A stretch of 64,000 nt of DNA from Gemmobacter aquaticus (lineage in GTDB: Bacteria > Pseudomonadota > Alphaproteobacteria > Rhodobacterales > Rhodobacteraceae): assembly GCF_007859075.1 (NCBI RefSeq), contig NZ_VOAK01000026.1, positions 99,481 through 163,480 on the forward strand, in the 5' to 3' direction. Positions 43,334-51,625 of this stretch are shown one piece after another. The number at the start of each line of letters is the position of its first letter. The first letter of the stretch is position 1. Below the pieces are notes generated by a model. It was not told where the DNA came from. It did no database searches and saw only the letters and a program-made list of their open reading frames with translations. Made by a program: the position numbers and the translations under genes.

Positions 43334-44197
43334 TCAGACGCTGCGCCGCCACAACGGCAGGATGATCCTGCCGCTTCGGATCGCCATGACCAGCAGGATC
43401 AAGCCGGTCACAGTGCAGAGGGCAAAGGCGATGATCGAGGCCTCGACGCCGAACTTCCCGCCCGTCAGCAGCTCGGGCCCGCTGATCACCGGGGCGATCA
43501 GTCCCGGTGGCATTTCATTGCCCGATACCGCGCCCGAGAAGATGCCGCCTTGGGTATAGTTCCACGACATGTGAAAGCCCATCCCAAGCCACAGGCGACG
43601 GGTCAGCATGAACGCCGCAGCCAGAAGAACCCCGGCCTCGACCGAGAGGAAGAGCGCCCCTTGAAGCGTGCCATCCTCGTTCCCAAGGTGGCGCAGTCCG
43701 AAAACCAGCGAGGAGGCCGCCAGCGCAATCCAGCTACCCAGATACTCCTCGGTGACGCGGAACAACACGCCACGATGGATCAGCTCCTCAAACACGCCCG
43801 AGCTGATCGCCATTGGCAGCATGGGCAGCAGGTAAAGCCATGAATTGACCCCCCCGATGCGATAGGCGCCAAGCCACATCAGGATCGCAATAGAGGCGGC
43901 GTAGAGAAGAAACCCGAGCCAGAGGCCCATGCCGAACTGCCGCCGGCCGCGCTTTGCAAGCTCGGTTACCGGACGGCGTTCAACGAAACGGACGAAACCC
44001 CAGTAGACCGCAAGCGCAAGCGCGCACAGGCCAAGGACGATGACAAGGCTGACAAGCGGCTGGTCCGCATAGGCGAAGATGAAGCCATTGCTGATCCCCA
44101 TGCCCAGAAACAGGATACCCCCCAAAATCGGCACCCGGACCAGCGGAAAGTGCAGGATTCGCAAGAGGATATTGGGCTTTGGATCGGTGGTTCGCAT
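43334..44197 (-). CDS. CPBP family intramembrane metalloprotease
   Basis: Predicted 287-aa protein with about eight helices. FEELIHRGVLFR carries the EExxxR motif and FGLRHLGNED the downstream histidine motif of the CPBP (Abi/Rce1-like) family. ATG at 44197 is preferred over GTG at 44239 since the family N-terminus is short. Activity and substrate are unknown. It follows the amidase and carboxypeptidase genes on the same strand after 68 bases. Confidence 0.85.
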   Translation of the reverse strand: MRTTDPKPNILLRILHFPLVRVPILGGILFLGMGISNGFIFAYADQPLVSLVIVLGLCALALAVYWGFVRFVERRPVTELAKRGRRQFGMGLWLGFLLYAASIAILMWLGAYRIGGVNSWLYLLPMLPMAISSGVFEELIHRGVLFRVTEEYLGSWIALAASSLVFGLRHLGNEDGTLQGALFLSVEAGVLLAAAFMLTRRLWLGMGFHMSWNYTQGGIFSGAVSGNEMPPGLIAPVISGPELLTGGKFGVEASIIAFALCTVTGLILLVMAIRSGRIILPLWRRSV

Positions 44198-44265
44198 CAC
44201 TTCTTGCTCTCCGCAGGTGACGTGCGCCGTGTTTGACACGCCCCGCGGGGTGGACCAACGTGCCC

Positions 44266-45816
44266 CTAGGGCAGTTCGGCCGCGATATGCCCGCGTGTCA
44301 TCTGCTCGAACGCATAGGCAAAGGCCAGAAGCTGTGCATCCTGCCCCTTTTTGCCGATCAGCGTTATCCCTGCAGGCTCGTCATCATCGCGGCGCCCGGT
44401 CGGCACTGTAATGGCGGGGTATCCGGCGGTTGCATAGAAAGGCGCCTGCAGGTTTGCGATACTGACGAGGACCTCGGCGCCCTTTGCAGCAAAGGCCGCA
44501 TCCAGCGCGCCTGTTGCGGCTGCGCGCATGTCGGCCCCGATTTCCTTGTGATCCTCGGGCGTGAAATCCTTGGACATGGGCGCGATCAGCGTGATCAGAC
44601 CCTGCCCAAACGGCGCGCGACGTGCCGGATCGGCAGCATTATAGGCGATCAGGTCTTCGGGGCTGACCAGTTCGGGATGGCGCGCGGTGACATAGGGCAT
44701 CATATCGTAGCGCAGGCCCGAGCTCAGGTAGGCAATGAAAGCGTCCAGCGTTCCACTGCCGTCCTGCAGCATCACCGGGTGCATCTCTGCCCCCAGCATG
44801 GCAAGCGCGGCACCGGCCCGCTGCAGCATCTGACTGTAGTCACCGGCCTCGTGGATGCCTGCCGTCAGAATGCCGACCTTGACACCATCCAGCGCCCCGA
44901 TGGACAGGCCAGACGCATAGTCGGTGTCGGTCTCGTCTATCGCGGCAAGCAGAAGGGCTGCATCACGCACGCTGCGCGCGATAGGCCCGGCCCCGTCATT
45001 GCCCAGGACCAGGGGCACCACACCCTCACCACGAACAAGCCCGGCCGAAGGCTTCATGGCCACAAGGCCCATGACCGCCGACGGGGCGATCAGCGAGCCT
45101 GACGTTTCTGTCCCGATGCTGGCAACGGCATAGCCTGCGCTGACGCTGATCGCTGAGCCGGAGCTTGATCCGTAGGTCGGGTAGGGGCCAAGCGGATTGA
45201 TCCCTTGACCACCAACTGCGCCACTGCCGCCCGAGGGAAAGCCCGCAGCAATGGCACCTGCAAACTCCGAAAGGCTGGCCTTGCCGATGATCACGGCCCC
45301 CGCCGCGCGCAGATTTGCGACCAGCGGTGCATCCGCTGGGGCGACATTGTCGAGAAGCACTTCGGCGTTGGCGGTTGTGTGCATCGGGCCTGCGGTGCCG
45401 ATGTTATCCTTCAGGGTGATCGGGATGCCGTCCAGCGGACCCAGCGATCTGCCGGCTGCCCGCCGCGCATCAGCGGCCTTTGCCTCGGCGAGGGCTGCGG
45501 GGTTGATCTCCAGCATGCCGCGCAGGCGATCATCCAGGCGCTGAACCCGGGTCAGATGCCACAGCGTCAGCGTCTCTGCGGACAGGCGTCCATCAGCCAT
45601 GGCCGCCTGGATTGCTGCGATATCGGCCCCTGCGATCAGCGCGTCCAGTTCTGGCGTCGGCTTGAACGCGCCAAGGGCATCGGAAAACGGCGTGAAATCC
45701 AGTGGGCGCAGCCGGTCGATCTGAAGAGCGGCGATCTGGCTCGCGAGATCATCTTGCGCGATGGCCGGTAGCGCACCGGCGAGCGCGAGGGCCAGAAGTG
45801 CCGAACGCATCATCAT
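44266..45816 (-). CDS. exported amidase (amidase signature family)
   Basis: Predicted 516-aa enzyme with a signal peptide ending near PAIAQD. Catalytic lysine in ITLKDNIG (K136), the serine-rich YGSSSGSAISVSAGYAVA, and the nucleophile in GTETSGSLIAPSA (about S241) mark an amidase-signature hydrolase, close to secreted Glu-tRNA amidase-like proteins. Overlaps the S10 peptidase stop by four bases (ATGA), so both are coupled. The substrate is unknown. Confidence 0.9.
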   Translation of the reverse strand: MMMRSALLALALAGALPAIAQDDLASQIAALQIDRLRPLDFTPFSDALGAFKPTPELDALIAGADIAAIQAAMADGRLSAETLTLWHLTRVQRLDDRLRGMLEINPAALAEAKAADARRAAGRSLGPLDGIPITLKDNIGTAGPMHTTANAEVLLDNVAPADAPLVANLRAAGAVIIGKASLSEFAGAIAAGFPSGGSGAVGGQGINPLGPYPTYGSSSGSAISVSAGYAVASIGTETSGSLIAPSAVMGLVAMKPSAGLVRGEGVVPLVLGNDGAGPIARSVRDAALLLAAIDETDTDYASGLSIGALDGVKVGILTAGIHEAGDYSQMLQRAGAALAMLGAEMHPVMLQDGSGTLDAFIAYLSSGLRYDMMPYVTARHPELVSPEDLIAYNAADPARRAPFGQGLITLIAPMSKDFTPEDHKEIGADMRAAATGALDAAFAAKGAEVLVSIANLQAPFYATAGYPAITVPTGRRDDDEPAGITLIGKKGQDAQLLAFAYAFEQMTRGHIAAELP

Positions 45817-47237
45817 TTGATCCCTCCGTAGAACGCCCGCACATCCGCTGCAAACTCTGCCCGGCTGGACCTTTGCAGATAGAACATATGGCCGCCCGGA
45901 TAGACGCCGAGGTAAAGCCGCGCTCGGGCCTCGGGCGTCACTGTCGATTGTTCCAGCATGTAACGGGTGCGGAAATAGGGCGTCGAAAGGTCATGCATGC
46001 CGTGCACCACAAGGGCCTTCAGGTCCTGGTTCTGGGTCAGCGCCAGCGCCAGATCATCTGGCCCGCCCGCGGATGAGCTACGATCCCACTGCATGTTCGC
46101 CTCCATATTCAGAGGGACATAGTTGCGGTCGGTCCGGTAGCCGAGATCACCCCGGACGTAGTCCATGAACGGCGGCAGAAGCACCCCCGTCAGCACCGCG
46201 ATCGAGCGGTCAAATGTGTTCAGTCCCGGCATCTCGGGGATCGGGTTCTCTACGGCGACCGTCCCGTCGTAGCGATCAAGGACAAGACCCTTGTCCTGCA
46301 GGATGGACGCGGCAAAGGTCTGATCGTCAATCCGGGCCCGCTTGCGTGCCACCAGTTCCGGGTCAAGGCCGATCATCTTCGCGACCGTCTCGAAGAAAGC
46401 CTTCTGGGTTGCCGCATCAGACCGGCCGAGTGTTGTCAGCCCGGTCGTCAGCTTCTCCAGTGCGAAAGTCTCGAATTCGGGCAGCGCCTCGGGGCCTTTG
46501 GATGCACCGTTCAGCCCGTAATGCGCAGCAATCGCGGCCTGCGTGGGAAACATCGTCAACGGACCGAGGATCGAATAGCGCGTCTCGGCGATGTCGGCAT
46601 GCAGCGCGGGCGAAATCAGGACAGCGCGGTTCAGGTTGATGCCGTAATTCTCTGCCAGAACGCGGGACAGACCGGCAACGCGCTGTCCACCATAGCTTTC
46701 CCCCACCAGCGCCTTGGGCGATCCCCACCGGTCATTCACGGTCAGCCACTGCCGGATGAACCAGGCAATCGAGTGGATGTCGCTGTCAACCGCGTAGTAT
46801 TTTTTCGGGTCTCCAGCCTGCCCGTCGGGCCCCGGCAACATCCGGCTGTAACCTGTGCCAACAGGGTCGATAAACACCAGATCGGTAAAGTCGATCCAAC
46901 TGTCAGGGTTCTTCTCCAGTCGCGCAGGTACGGGGGGAAATGTGCCATCGCCGGCCGTGGCAATCGTCAGCGGGCCGATGGCCGCGATATGCAGAAAGAT
47001 GCTTGCCCCACCCGGCCCGCCGTTGATCAGAAATGTCACCGGGCGCGTGGTCGGGTCGGCGCCATTCAGCGTGTAGGCCACATGAAAGATCTCGGCATCC
47101 GGTCGCTCGGGGTCTTCTCCGATCGCCAGCATTGCGGCTGTGGCTGTATACGGCGCGGCGTCCTGCGCGGCGGCAAGGCTTGCCCAGACAAGGCTGGCCG
47201 CAACCGCAATCAACTGCAGGATACGGGATCGGATCAT
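45813..47237 (-). CDS. secreted serine carboxypeptidase, S10 family
   Basis: Predicted 474-aa protein with signal peptide to about WASLAAAQD. S10 features: LINGGPGGAS (oxyanion region), FIDPVGTGYS, the nucleophile in LVGESYGGQR (S181), VVHGMHDLSTPYFRT with the Asp, and GGHMFYL with the catalytic His. It removes C-terminal residues from peptides in the periplasm or outside. ATG at 47237 follows GAAGGAATTCATCC. Together with the amidase it may form a peptide-scavenging unit. Confidence 0.9.
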   Translation of the reverse strand: MIRSRILQLIAVAASLVWASLAAAQDAAPYTATAAMLAIGEDPERPDAEIFHVAYTLNGADPTTRPVTFLINGGPGGASIFLHIAAIGPLTIATAGDGTFPPVPARLEKNPDSWIDFTDLVFIDPVGTGYSRMLPGPDGQAGDPKKYYAVDSDIHSIAWFIRQWLTVNDRWGSPKALVGESYGGQRVAGLSRVLAENYGINLNRAVLISPALHADIAETRYSILGPLTMFPTQAAIAAHYGLNGASKGPEALPEFETFALEKLTTGLTTLGRSDAATQKAFFETVAKMIGLDPELVARKRARIDDQTFAASILQDKGLVLDRYDGTVAVENPIPEMPGLNTFDRSIAVLTGVLLPPFMDYVRGDLGYRTDRNYVPLNMEANMQWDRSSSAGGPDDLALALTQNQDLKALVVHGMHDLSTPYFRTRYMLEQSTVTPEARARLYLGVYPGGHMFYLQRSSRAEFAADVRAFYGGIK

Positions 47238-47293
47238 GGATGAATTCCTTCGGTCGTCTGTGGTTCGGCCGCCCTCGAAGTGGGGCATGGCGG

Positions 47294-48046
47294 TTACTCG
47301 CTCGGTAGCACCCATTTGGGTTTCAGCGTCTCGATACATCCGGTCGATAGTGCATCACCTGGCCGTTCGACGAAGGCCAGGCCAATGTCCTTGGTGCATT
47401 GCGAGAAGATGAGCGCGCCGTGCCCCGCTTCGGGAAAGCCCAGCGTCTGCATGATGGCCTGCACGTCGCGTGCGTTCTGTACGGTGTTATAGGCCGAGGG
47501 GTCGCGCCCTTCCTCTTTCAGCTCGGCGGTACATTTGCTGAAAATTCCCTTCCGCTGTGAATCGTCGAGCTTGTCGGGTTTGAAGAGGTCAAGAAGGCTA
47601 GTCTCGAAAGTCGAAAAGCAGGTGACCATGTCTGATGAGATGCCGGCTGCGCGTTGGTCGAATGTCACCGCATCGCGCCGCGCCCGATGCCCCTCCCACA
47701 GGGGCACGACGATGCCTGCAAGATCGCGGACTGCGCCCCCTCCTGGCCCTCCGTGCAGATAGACCAGCGGATTGAGCGCGGGGCTGAGGGTGCGGGCCTT
47801 GAGCACCGCGAATGCAAGGCTGATCCGCGTGCCTTCGGGCGTGTCGTGGTTCTCGGGCACGTCGACCCGCCCGCAAATCACGGTCTGTCCTTCGACCTCG
47901 GTCGCCGGCAAGGGCCGTGGGCAGGCCTCGATGGTGACCGGGAGGGCAGAGACAGCTCCGCCCGAGGCAATGATCGGAAAGGCCTTGTCGGCAGGCTCGG
48001 CAGACCGAAGTCCCTGAATGGTCGCGATGATCTGCTCGGTATTCAT
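47294..48046 (-). pseudogene. internally deleted alpha/beta hydrolase (TAP-like family)
   Basis: Predicted 250-aa product. The first 200 residues follow the N-terminal half of TAP-like alpha/beta hydrolases (VDVPENHDTPEGTRISLAFA, LVYLHGGPGGGA, VTFDQRAAG, then NARDVQAIMQTLGFPE). In intact members the nucleophile motif G-x-S-x-G should follow. Here the sequence moves at once to FPEAGHGALIFSQCTKDIG and SCIETLKP-like residues, which is the C-terminal His region. So the nucleophile and acid, roughly 250 residues, are missing in frame, and no signal peptide is present. Probably non-functional, or reduced to another use. Confidence 0.65.
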
Positions 48047-48151
48047 TCCTGGGAATCCCGGTTGGAAGGTCTGGCACCTGAAACAGGTGTGGCTTGGCTC
48101 CTTCCGGTCGGGCTATCCGAAACGCGCAAACCCCATGGGGCCGCGCATGTT

Positions 48152-49135
48152 TCAGGCCGAATACCGCGCTGGCCGATCTGATATGCGCCGCTTTCGGGCA
48201 AGCGTTTCACTGGGGCGTTCGCCGTAGGTGCGGAAATAAGCCTCGGCAAAACGGCTGAGATGGGTGAACCCGCAATCCAGCGCGATGGCTGTGACCTGCT
48301 CTTCCGGCTCGGCCCTCAGAAGGCTGGCGCGTGCCCGTTCCAAGCGGATGTGGGTAAGGCGCGCCTTGGGGCCGATCCCCATCACGGCATGAAATGCGGC
48401 TTGCAGGCTGCGAAGTGAAAGGCCCAATTCGCGTGCGACCTCTGCGATCGAGATCACCTCGTCGGCGCGGTCCATGAAGATCTCTTCGGCCCGGCGCACG
48501 CGTAGAAGATCAACAGCCGAGGTTGCGGCCGCTTCTGTCACATCGGCCAGCCAGTCGGCCAGCAAGTCACGCAAGAGCGCGTCAAGGCTTGCGGCGGTGC
48601 GGGGTGGCATGACGCCACCGTCTTGCAGGGCAAGATCTTGGATCAGGAAATCGAGATAAGATGCCAGCCTCTGCGTCGTTGCGGCCTTTGCGGGCAAAAG
48701 GTCACGGCACAGAGCTGACTCGATCCCTGCATCAACGGCGATCTGGCGCAGGCCGTCTTCGGGCAGCATCAGGACCAGCCCGTCAAACAGGCCCGCCTCG
48801 GGTGCCCGTACATGCGTCGTGCGCGTGTTTGGCCGCAGTAGTCCTGACCCGCCGCCCGGAATGACGACGTTCCGACCCGCTATGCAGATCGAAAGTGCCC
48901 CGTTGCGGGGCATCAGAAAGGTCACGTTCTGCTTTTCGGTCAGACTGATCCGATGACCCGAGGACCTGACCCGCCCGATCCGGATACCCGGATTGCCATA
49001 TCGGTACTGCGCGGTGCGCAGGCGACCCTGATCCTGATCAAAGGCAAAGGCATGCGTGCTGGAGAATAGGATGGACTCAAAAGCCCCGCCAGCTTCGCCG
49101 CCACAAACAAGGTTCTGGACTTCAATCTGGCCCAT
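48152..49135 (-). CDS. AraC family regulator with cupin-type N-terminal domain
   Basis: Predicted 327-aa protein. The N-terminal 190 residues resemble the AraC_binding_2 cupin-like domain, and the AraC DNA-binding domain covers about 215-315 (ARELGLSLRSLQAAFHAVMG, then CGFTHLSRFAEAYFRTYGE). ATG at 49135 follows AGAGAGCATC. It is upstream of the hydrolase remnant on the same strand and divergent from the exported hypothetical at 49579. Confidence 0.87.
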   Translation of the reverse strand: MGQIEVQNLVCGGEAGGAFESILFSSTHAFAFDQDQGRLRTAQYRYGNPGIRIGRVRSSGHRISLTEKQNVTFLMPRNGALSICIAGRNVVIPGGGSGLLRPNTRTTHVRAPEAGLFDGLVLMLPEDGLRQIAVDAGIESALCRDLLPAKAATTQRLASYLDFLIQDLALQDGGVMPPRTAASLDALLRDLLADWLADVTEAAATSAVDLLRVRRAEEIFMDRADEVISIAEVARELGLSLRSLQAAFHAVMGIGPKARLTHIRLERARASLLRAEPEEQVTAIALDCGFTHLSRFAEAYFRTYGERPSETLARKRRISDRPARYSA

Positions 49136-49578
49136 GATGCTCTCTGGAAAATTCAAGGGACGAAATACGAGCCGGCTACAAAGAACACATACATAGATTG
49201 CACGGCTTGGCCGACACTGAAAAGGCAATCACGCGATCTGGCTGCAATTCGCAAGCGCGGGGTCCGAACAGGAACCCCTGATAGCTGCCAACCGGTGAAA
49301 AGTCGGGCGGATGCGCAGTGCGATCCCTGCGGCAGATTACCCGTGCAGATCGCGTCAAGAATCAATCAGCCAATGACGCCTGGTCTGGTGCCTTGCTTCG
49401 GCCCCGGCGCAGTCGATCAGACCTACGCCACATTTTTCGCCTACCGGATAGCCGGGTTGTACTGGTGGCGAATAGGCTTGTCTTGGGTGCGGATCTGCTC
49501 CGCGCCCTGAATGATCCTGCGGTCCTGCCTCCTGATCCTGCCGGGTTGGCGGCACCGCCCTGAACCGGAGATTGCCGG
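49136..49578. other. 443-base divergent intergenic region, no gene seen
   Basis: This separates the AraC gene (minus) from the exported hypothetical (plus). No open frame has a ribosome site or family-like content. A 9-bp hairpin with one wobble pair lies at 49485-49507 (GGGTGCGGA, loop TCTGC, TCCGCGCCC). Just before the gene, a CCGGGTT/AACCGG pairing at about 49542-49568 could partly cover the ribosome site CGGAG. Confidence 0.45.
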
Positions 49579-50118
49579 ATGAAGAAACTGCTTTCCATTT
49601 TTGCCATCGCCGCGGTTGCGGCGCAGGGCTTCGCGACGCCGCTTTGGGCAGATCGCGACACTGATCACAAGGTTGCAGCCGCCTTGGCTATCCTTGGTAT
49701 CGCTGCCCTCGCGCACAACCAGCACCACTACAAGGATGGCTACACTCCGGCAAACGGCGAGGAAACCGCCGAGTTTGAGCGTGGCTACCGCGACGGTGTG
49801 CATGGCTACCCCTATTGGGAAGGCAACAAGACGCCGTCCTATGCCCAAGGATATCAGGCCGGCAATACCGAGCGCGAGAACAGCATGGCTCATCGCAAGC
49901 ACGCGGCCAACTCACAGGCACCCTACATGGCCAACAAGGGCTGCGCCGAGCGGGTCGCGGGGAACTTTGCCGTGCCAGTGGGGCAGGTCCATATCATCAA
50001 GGCCCGTTCGCCGGGAAAGCATGAATGGGAAATCGAGGCCGCCGTCGGGCATCAGCACATGGTTTGCAAGATGCGCGATACGGGCGAGCTGCTCGATCTG
50101 CGCGGCGGCAAGATGTAA
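49579..50118 (+). CDS. exported hypothetical protein
   Basis: Predicted 179-aa protein, family not recognised. Signal peptide MKKLLSIFAIAAVAAQG ends near ATPLWADRD. The next stretch, IAALAHNQHHYKDGY, is short and histidine-rich. The centre is aromatic and glycine-rich (FERGYRDGVHGYPYW, then SYAQGYQAGNTER). Two cysteines, in NKGCAERVAG and HMVCKMRD, could pair in the periplasm. ATG at 49579 follows CGGAGATTGCCGG. The AraC gene at 49135 is its divergent neighbour. Confidence 0.75.
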   Translation: MKKLLSIFAIAAVAAQGFATPLWADRDTDHKVAAALAILGIAALAHNQHHYKDGYTPANGEETAEFERGYRDGVHGYPYWEGNKTPSYAQGYQAGNTERENSMAHRKHAANSQAPYMANKGCAERVAGNFAVPVGQVHIIKARSPGKHEWEIEAAVGHQHMVCKMRDTGELLDLRGGKM

Positions 50119-50164
50119 AGCGTCACGGGCGCTAGGCCAGCGGTCGCGGCGTCCTCCCCACCCG

Positions 50165-51385
50165 TCACGCGATCCGGGTCACGTCGCGGGCCTGAGCTCC
50201 CTCGACAAGGATCTCGCGCGGGGTAGGGTGCGAGATGAAGTGCAAGGGGCTTGCGGTCGGTCCGTAGGCGCCGCTCGTGTGGATTGCGATCAGGTCGCCT
50301 TCAGCCAGCGGCGGCAGCAGCACCGCCCCGCCGATCTTGTCGATCGATGTGCAAAGCGGGCCGGAGATATCGACCTTTTCAACCTCGTCCCCGCCGCCGA
50401 TCTTGTGAATGACGTAGTTGCGGCGCAGCACCATCCCGAAATTTCCCGAGGCGGCAAGATGCGCGTTCATGCCGCCGTCGCAGATCGCAAGGCGGCTGCC
50501 CCGCGAGGATTTGGTTGAAATGACGCGGGTGACAAAATACCCGGCCTCACCCACCAGAAAGCGGCCAAGCTCCAGCACCAGCTTCGTGCGCGAAAAGCGG
50601 GGCTCGTTGCGAAACGCGTTCAGATCCGGGCCGATGTCGGCGGCGATCTGCGGCAACGACAGCGCAGTGTCCCCCGGATGGTAGGGGATGCCCAGACCCG
50701 CCCCGAATACAAGCTTCTGCGGCATCAGGTCATGGGTCGCGCAGGTCTCGCGAAAGATCTGCATGTAGATACGCCAGTTCTCGGCGATGGCGTCGGGTCT
50801 AAGGCACTGCGTGCCCGAATAGATGTGCAGCCCGATCACATGCAGATTGGGCAAGGCAAGGATCTGGGGCAGCGCCACAGGGGCATCTTCGATATCGATG
50901 CCGAAAGGGCTGGGCCGACCCGCCATATGATCGCCAAACCCCTTTGGCACCCGGTCCGGTGCCAGACGGATCAGCACGGGCTGCACGACGCCCAGTTCTG
51001 CGGCAATCCGGTCGGCGGCGCGCGCCTCGCGCGGGCTTTCGATGACAAGCTCGCCAAGCCCGCCCGCAATCACTGCCCGCAATTCGTCGTCACGTTTTGC
51101 CGGGCCGGTGAATGAGGCACGCTGTGCCTGCCAGCCCGCCGCACAGGCCAACGCAAATTCGCCGCCCGACGAGACGTCGATCAGGTCCACCCGTGGTGCA
51201 AGCCAGGCGAGCAGGGCCGGGTTTGGGTTGCACTTCATGGCGTAGCTGACGTCGAACCAAGCGCCCAGACTGGCCCGCAGTTCAGTCAGGCGCGTCTCTA
51301 TGGCGTCGGTCAGATAGATATAGGCCGGGGTGCCGAACCGTTCGGCCGCCCCGGCAAGGATGCTGTCGAGGTCAGGCCCCGGCAT
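50165..51385 (-). CDS. PLP-dependent amino acid decarboxylase (fold III, exosortase-A-associated type)
   Basis: Predicted 406-aa enzyme of the Orn/DAP/Arg decarboxylase family: PLP lysine in YAMKCNPNP (about K51), SSGGEFALA, HIYSGTQCL, CDGGMNAHLAASGN, and the catalytic cysteine in SGPLCTSID. The sequence style fits the decarboxylase subtype described beside exosortase-A loci (dCO2ase_PEP1). The start at ATG 51385 overlaps the acyl carrier protein by 14 bases. Next to an AMP ligase and carrier protein, it may act on a carrier-bound or free amino acid. Substrate unknown. Confidence 0.87.
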   Translation of the reverse strand: MPGPDLDSILAGAAERFGTPAYIYLTDAIETRLTELRASLGAWFDVSYAMKCNPNPALLAWLAPRVDLIDVSSGGEFALACAAGWQAQRASFTGPAKRDDELRAVIAGGLGELVIESPREARAADRIAAELGVVQPVLIRLAPDRVPKGFGDHMAGRPSPFGIDIEDAPVALPQILALPNLHVIGLHIYSGTQCLRPDAIAENWRIYMQIFRETCATHDLMPQKLVFGAGLGIPYHPGDTALSLPQIAADIGPDLNAFRNEPRFSRTKLVLELGRFLVGEAGYFVTRVISTKSSRGSRLAICDGGMNAHLAASGNFGMVLRRNYVIHKIGGGDEVEKVDISGPLCTSIDKIGGAVLLPPLAEGDLIAIHTSGAYGPTASPLHFISHPTPREILVEGAQARDVTRIA

Positions 51386-51608
51386 GAGCGTAATCGACGA
51401 TGGCCTTGACCGTGTCGAAGTTCTCAAGCGTGACGTCGGCGGGGCGGACGACGATGCCTGCTGTCTCCTCAAGATACATGATGATGTTGGTCATTGCGAC
51501 GGAATCGAGCATGCCGGAGGAGAACAGCTCGGTCTCGGGCGCGATCTCCTGATCAATGTTCAGATCATCATGCAGGTAGTGGATGAGGGCTGTTGAGGTC
51601 AGGGGCAT
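51372..51608 (-). CDS. acyl carrier protein
   Basis: Predicted 78-aa carrier with the phosphopantetheine serine in GMLDSVAMTN (S36), an acidic four-helix pattern, and normal length. It lies between the AMP-ligase and decarboxylase genes and overlaps the latter, so it is dedicated to this pathway rather than to fatty acid synthesis. ATG at 51608 follows GGAGG. Confidence 0.9.
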   Translation of the reverse strand: MPLTSTALIHYLHDDLNIDQEIAPETELFSSGMLDSVAMTNIIMYLEETAGIVVRPADVTLENFDTVKAIVDYAHAGA

Positions 51609-51625
51609 ATGGTCCTCCGGTCGGT

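Noticed and set aside
44240..44265. CCCCGCGGGG palindrome between CPBP and amidase genes
   Set aside because: Self-complementary without loop bases and no T-tract; in high-GC DNA this is expected by chance.
50120..50170. Inverted repeat GCGTCACGGG/CCCGTCACGC between the hypothetical and the PLP decarboxylase
   Set aside because: It has a mismatch, a 31-base loop and runs into the decarboxylase coding end; too weak to call a terminator.
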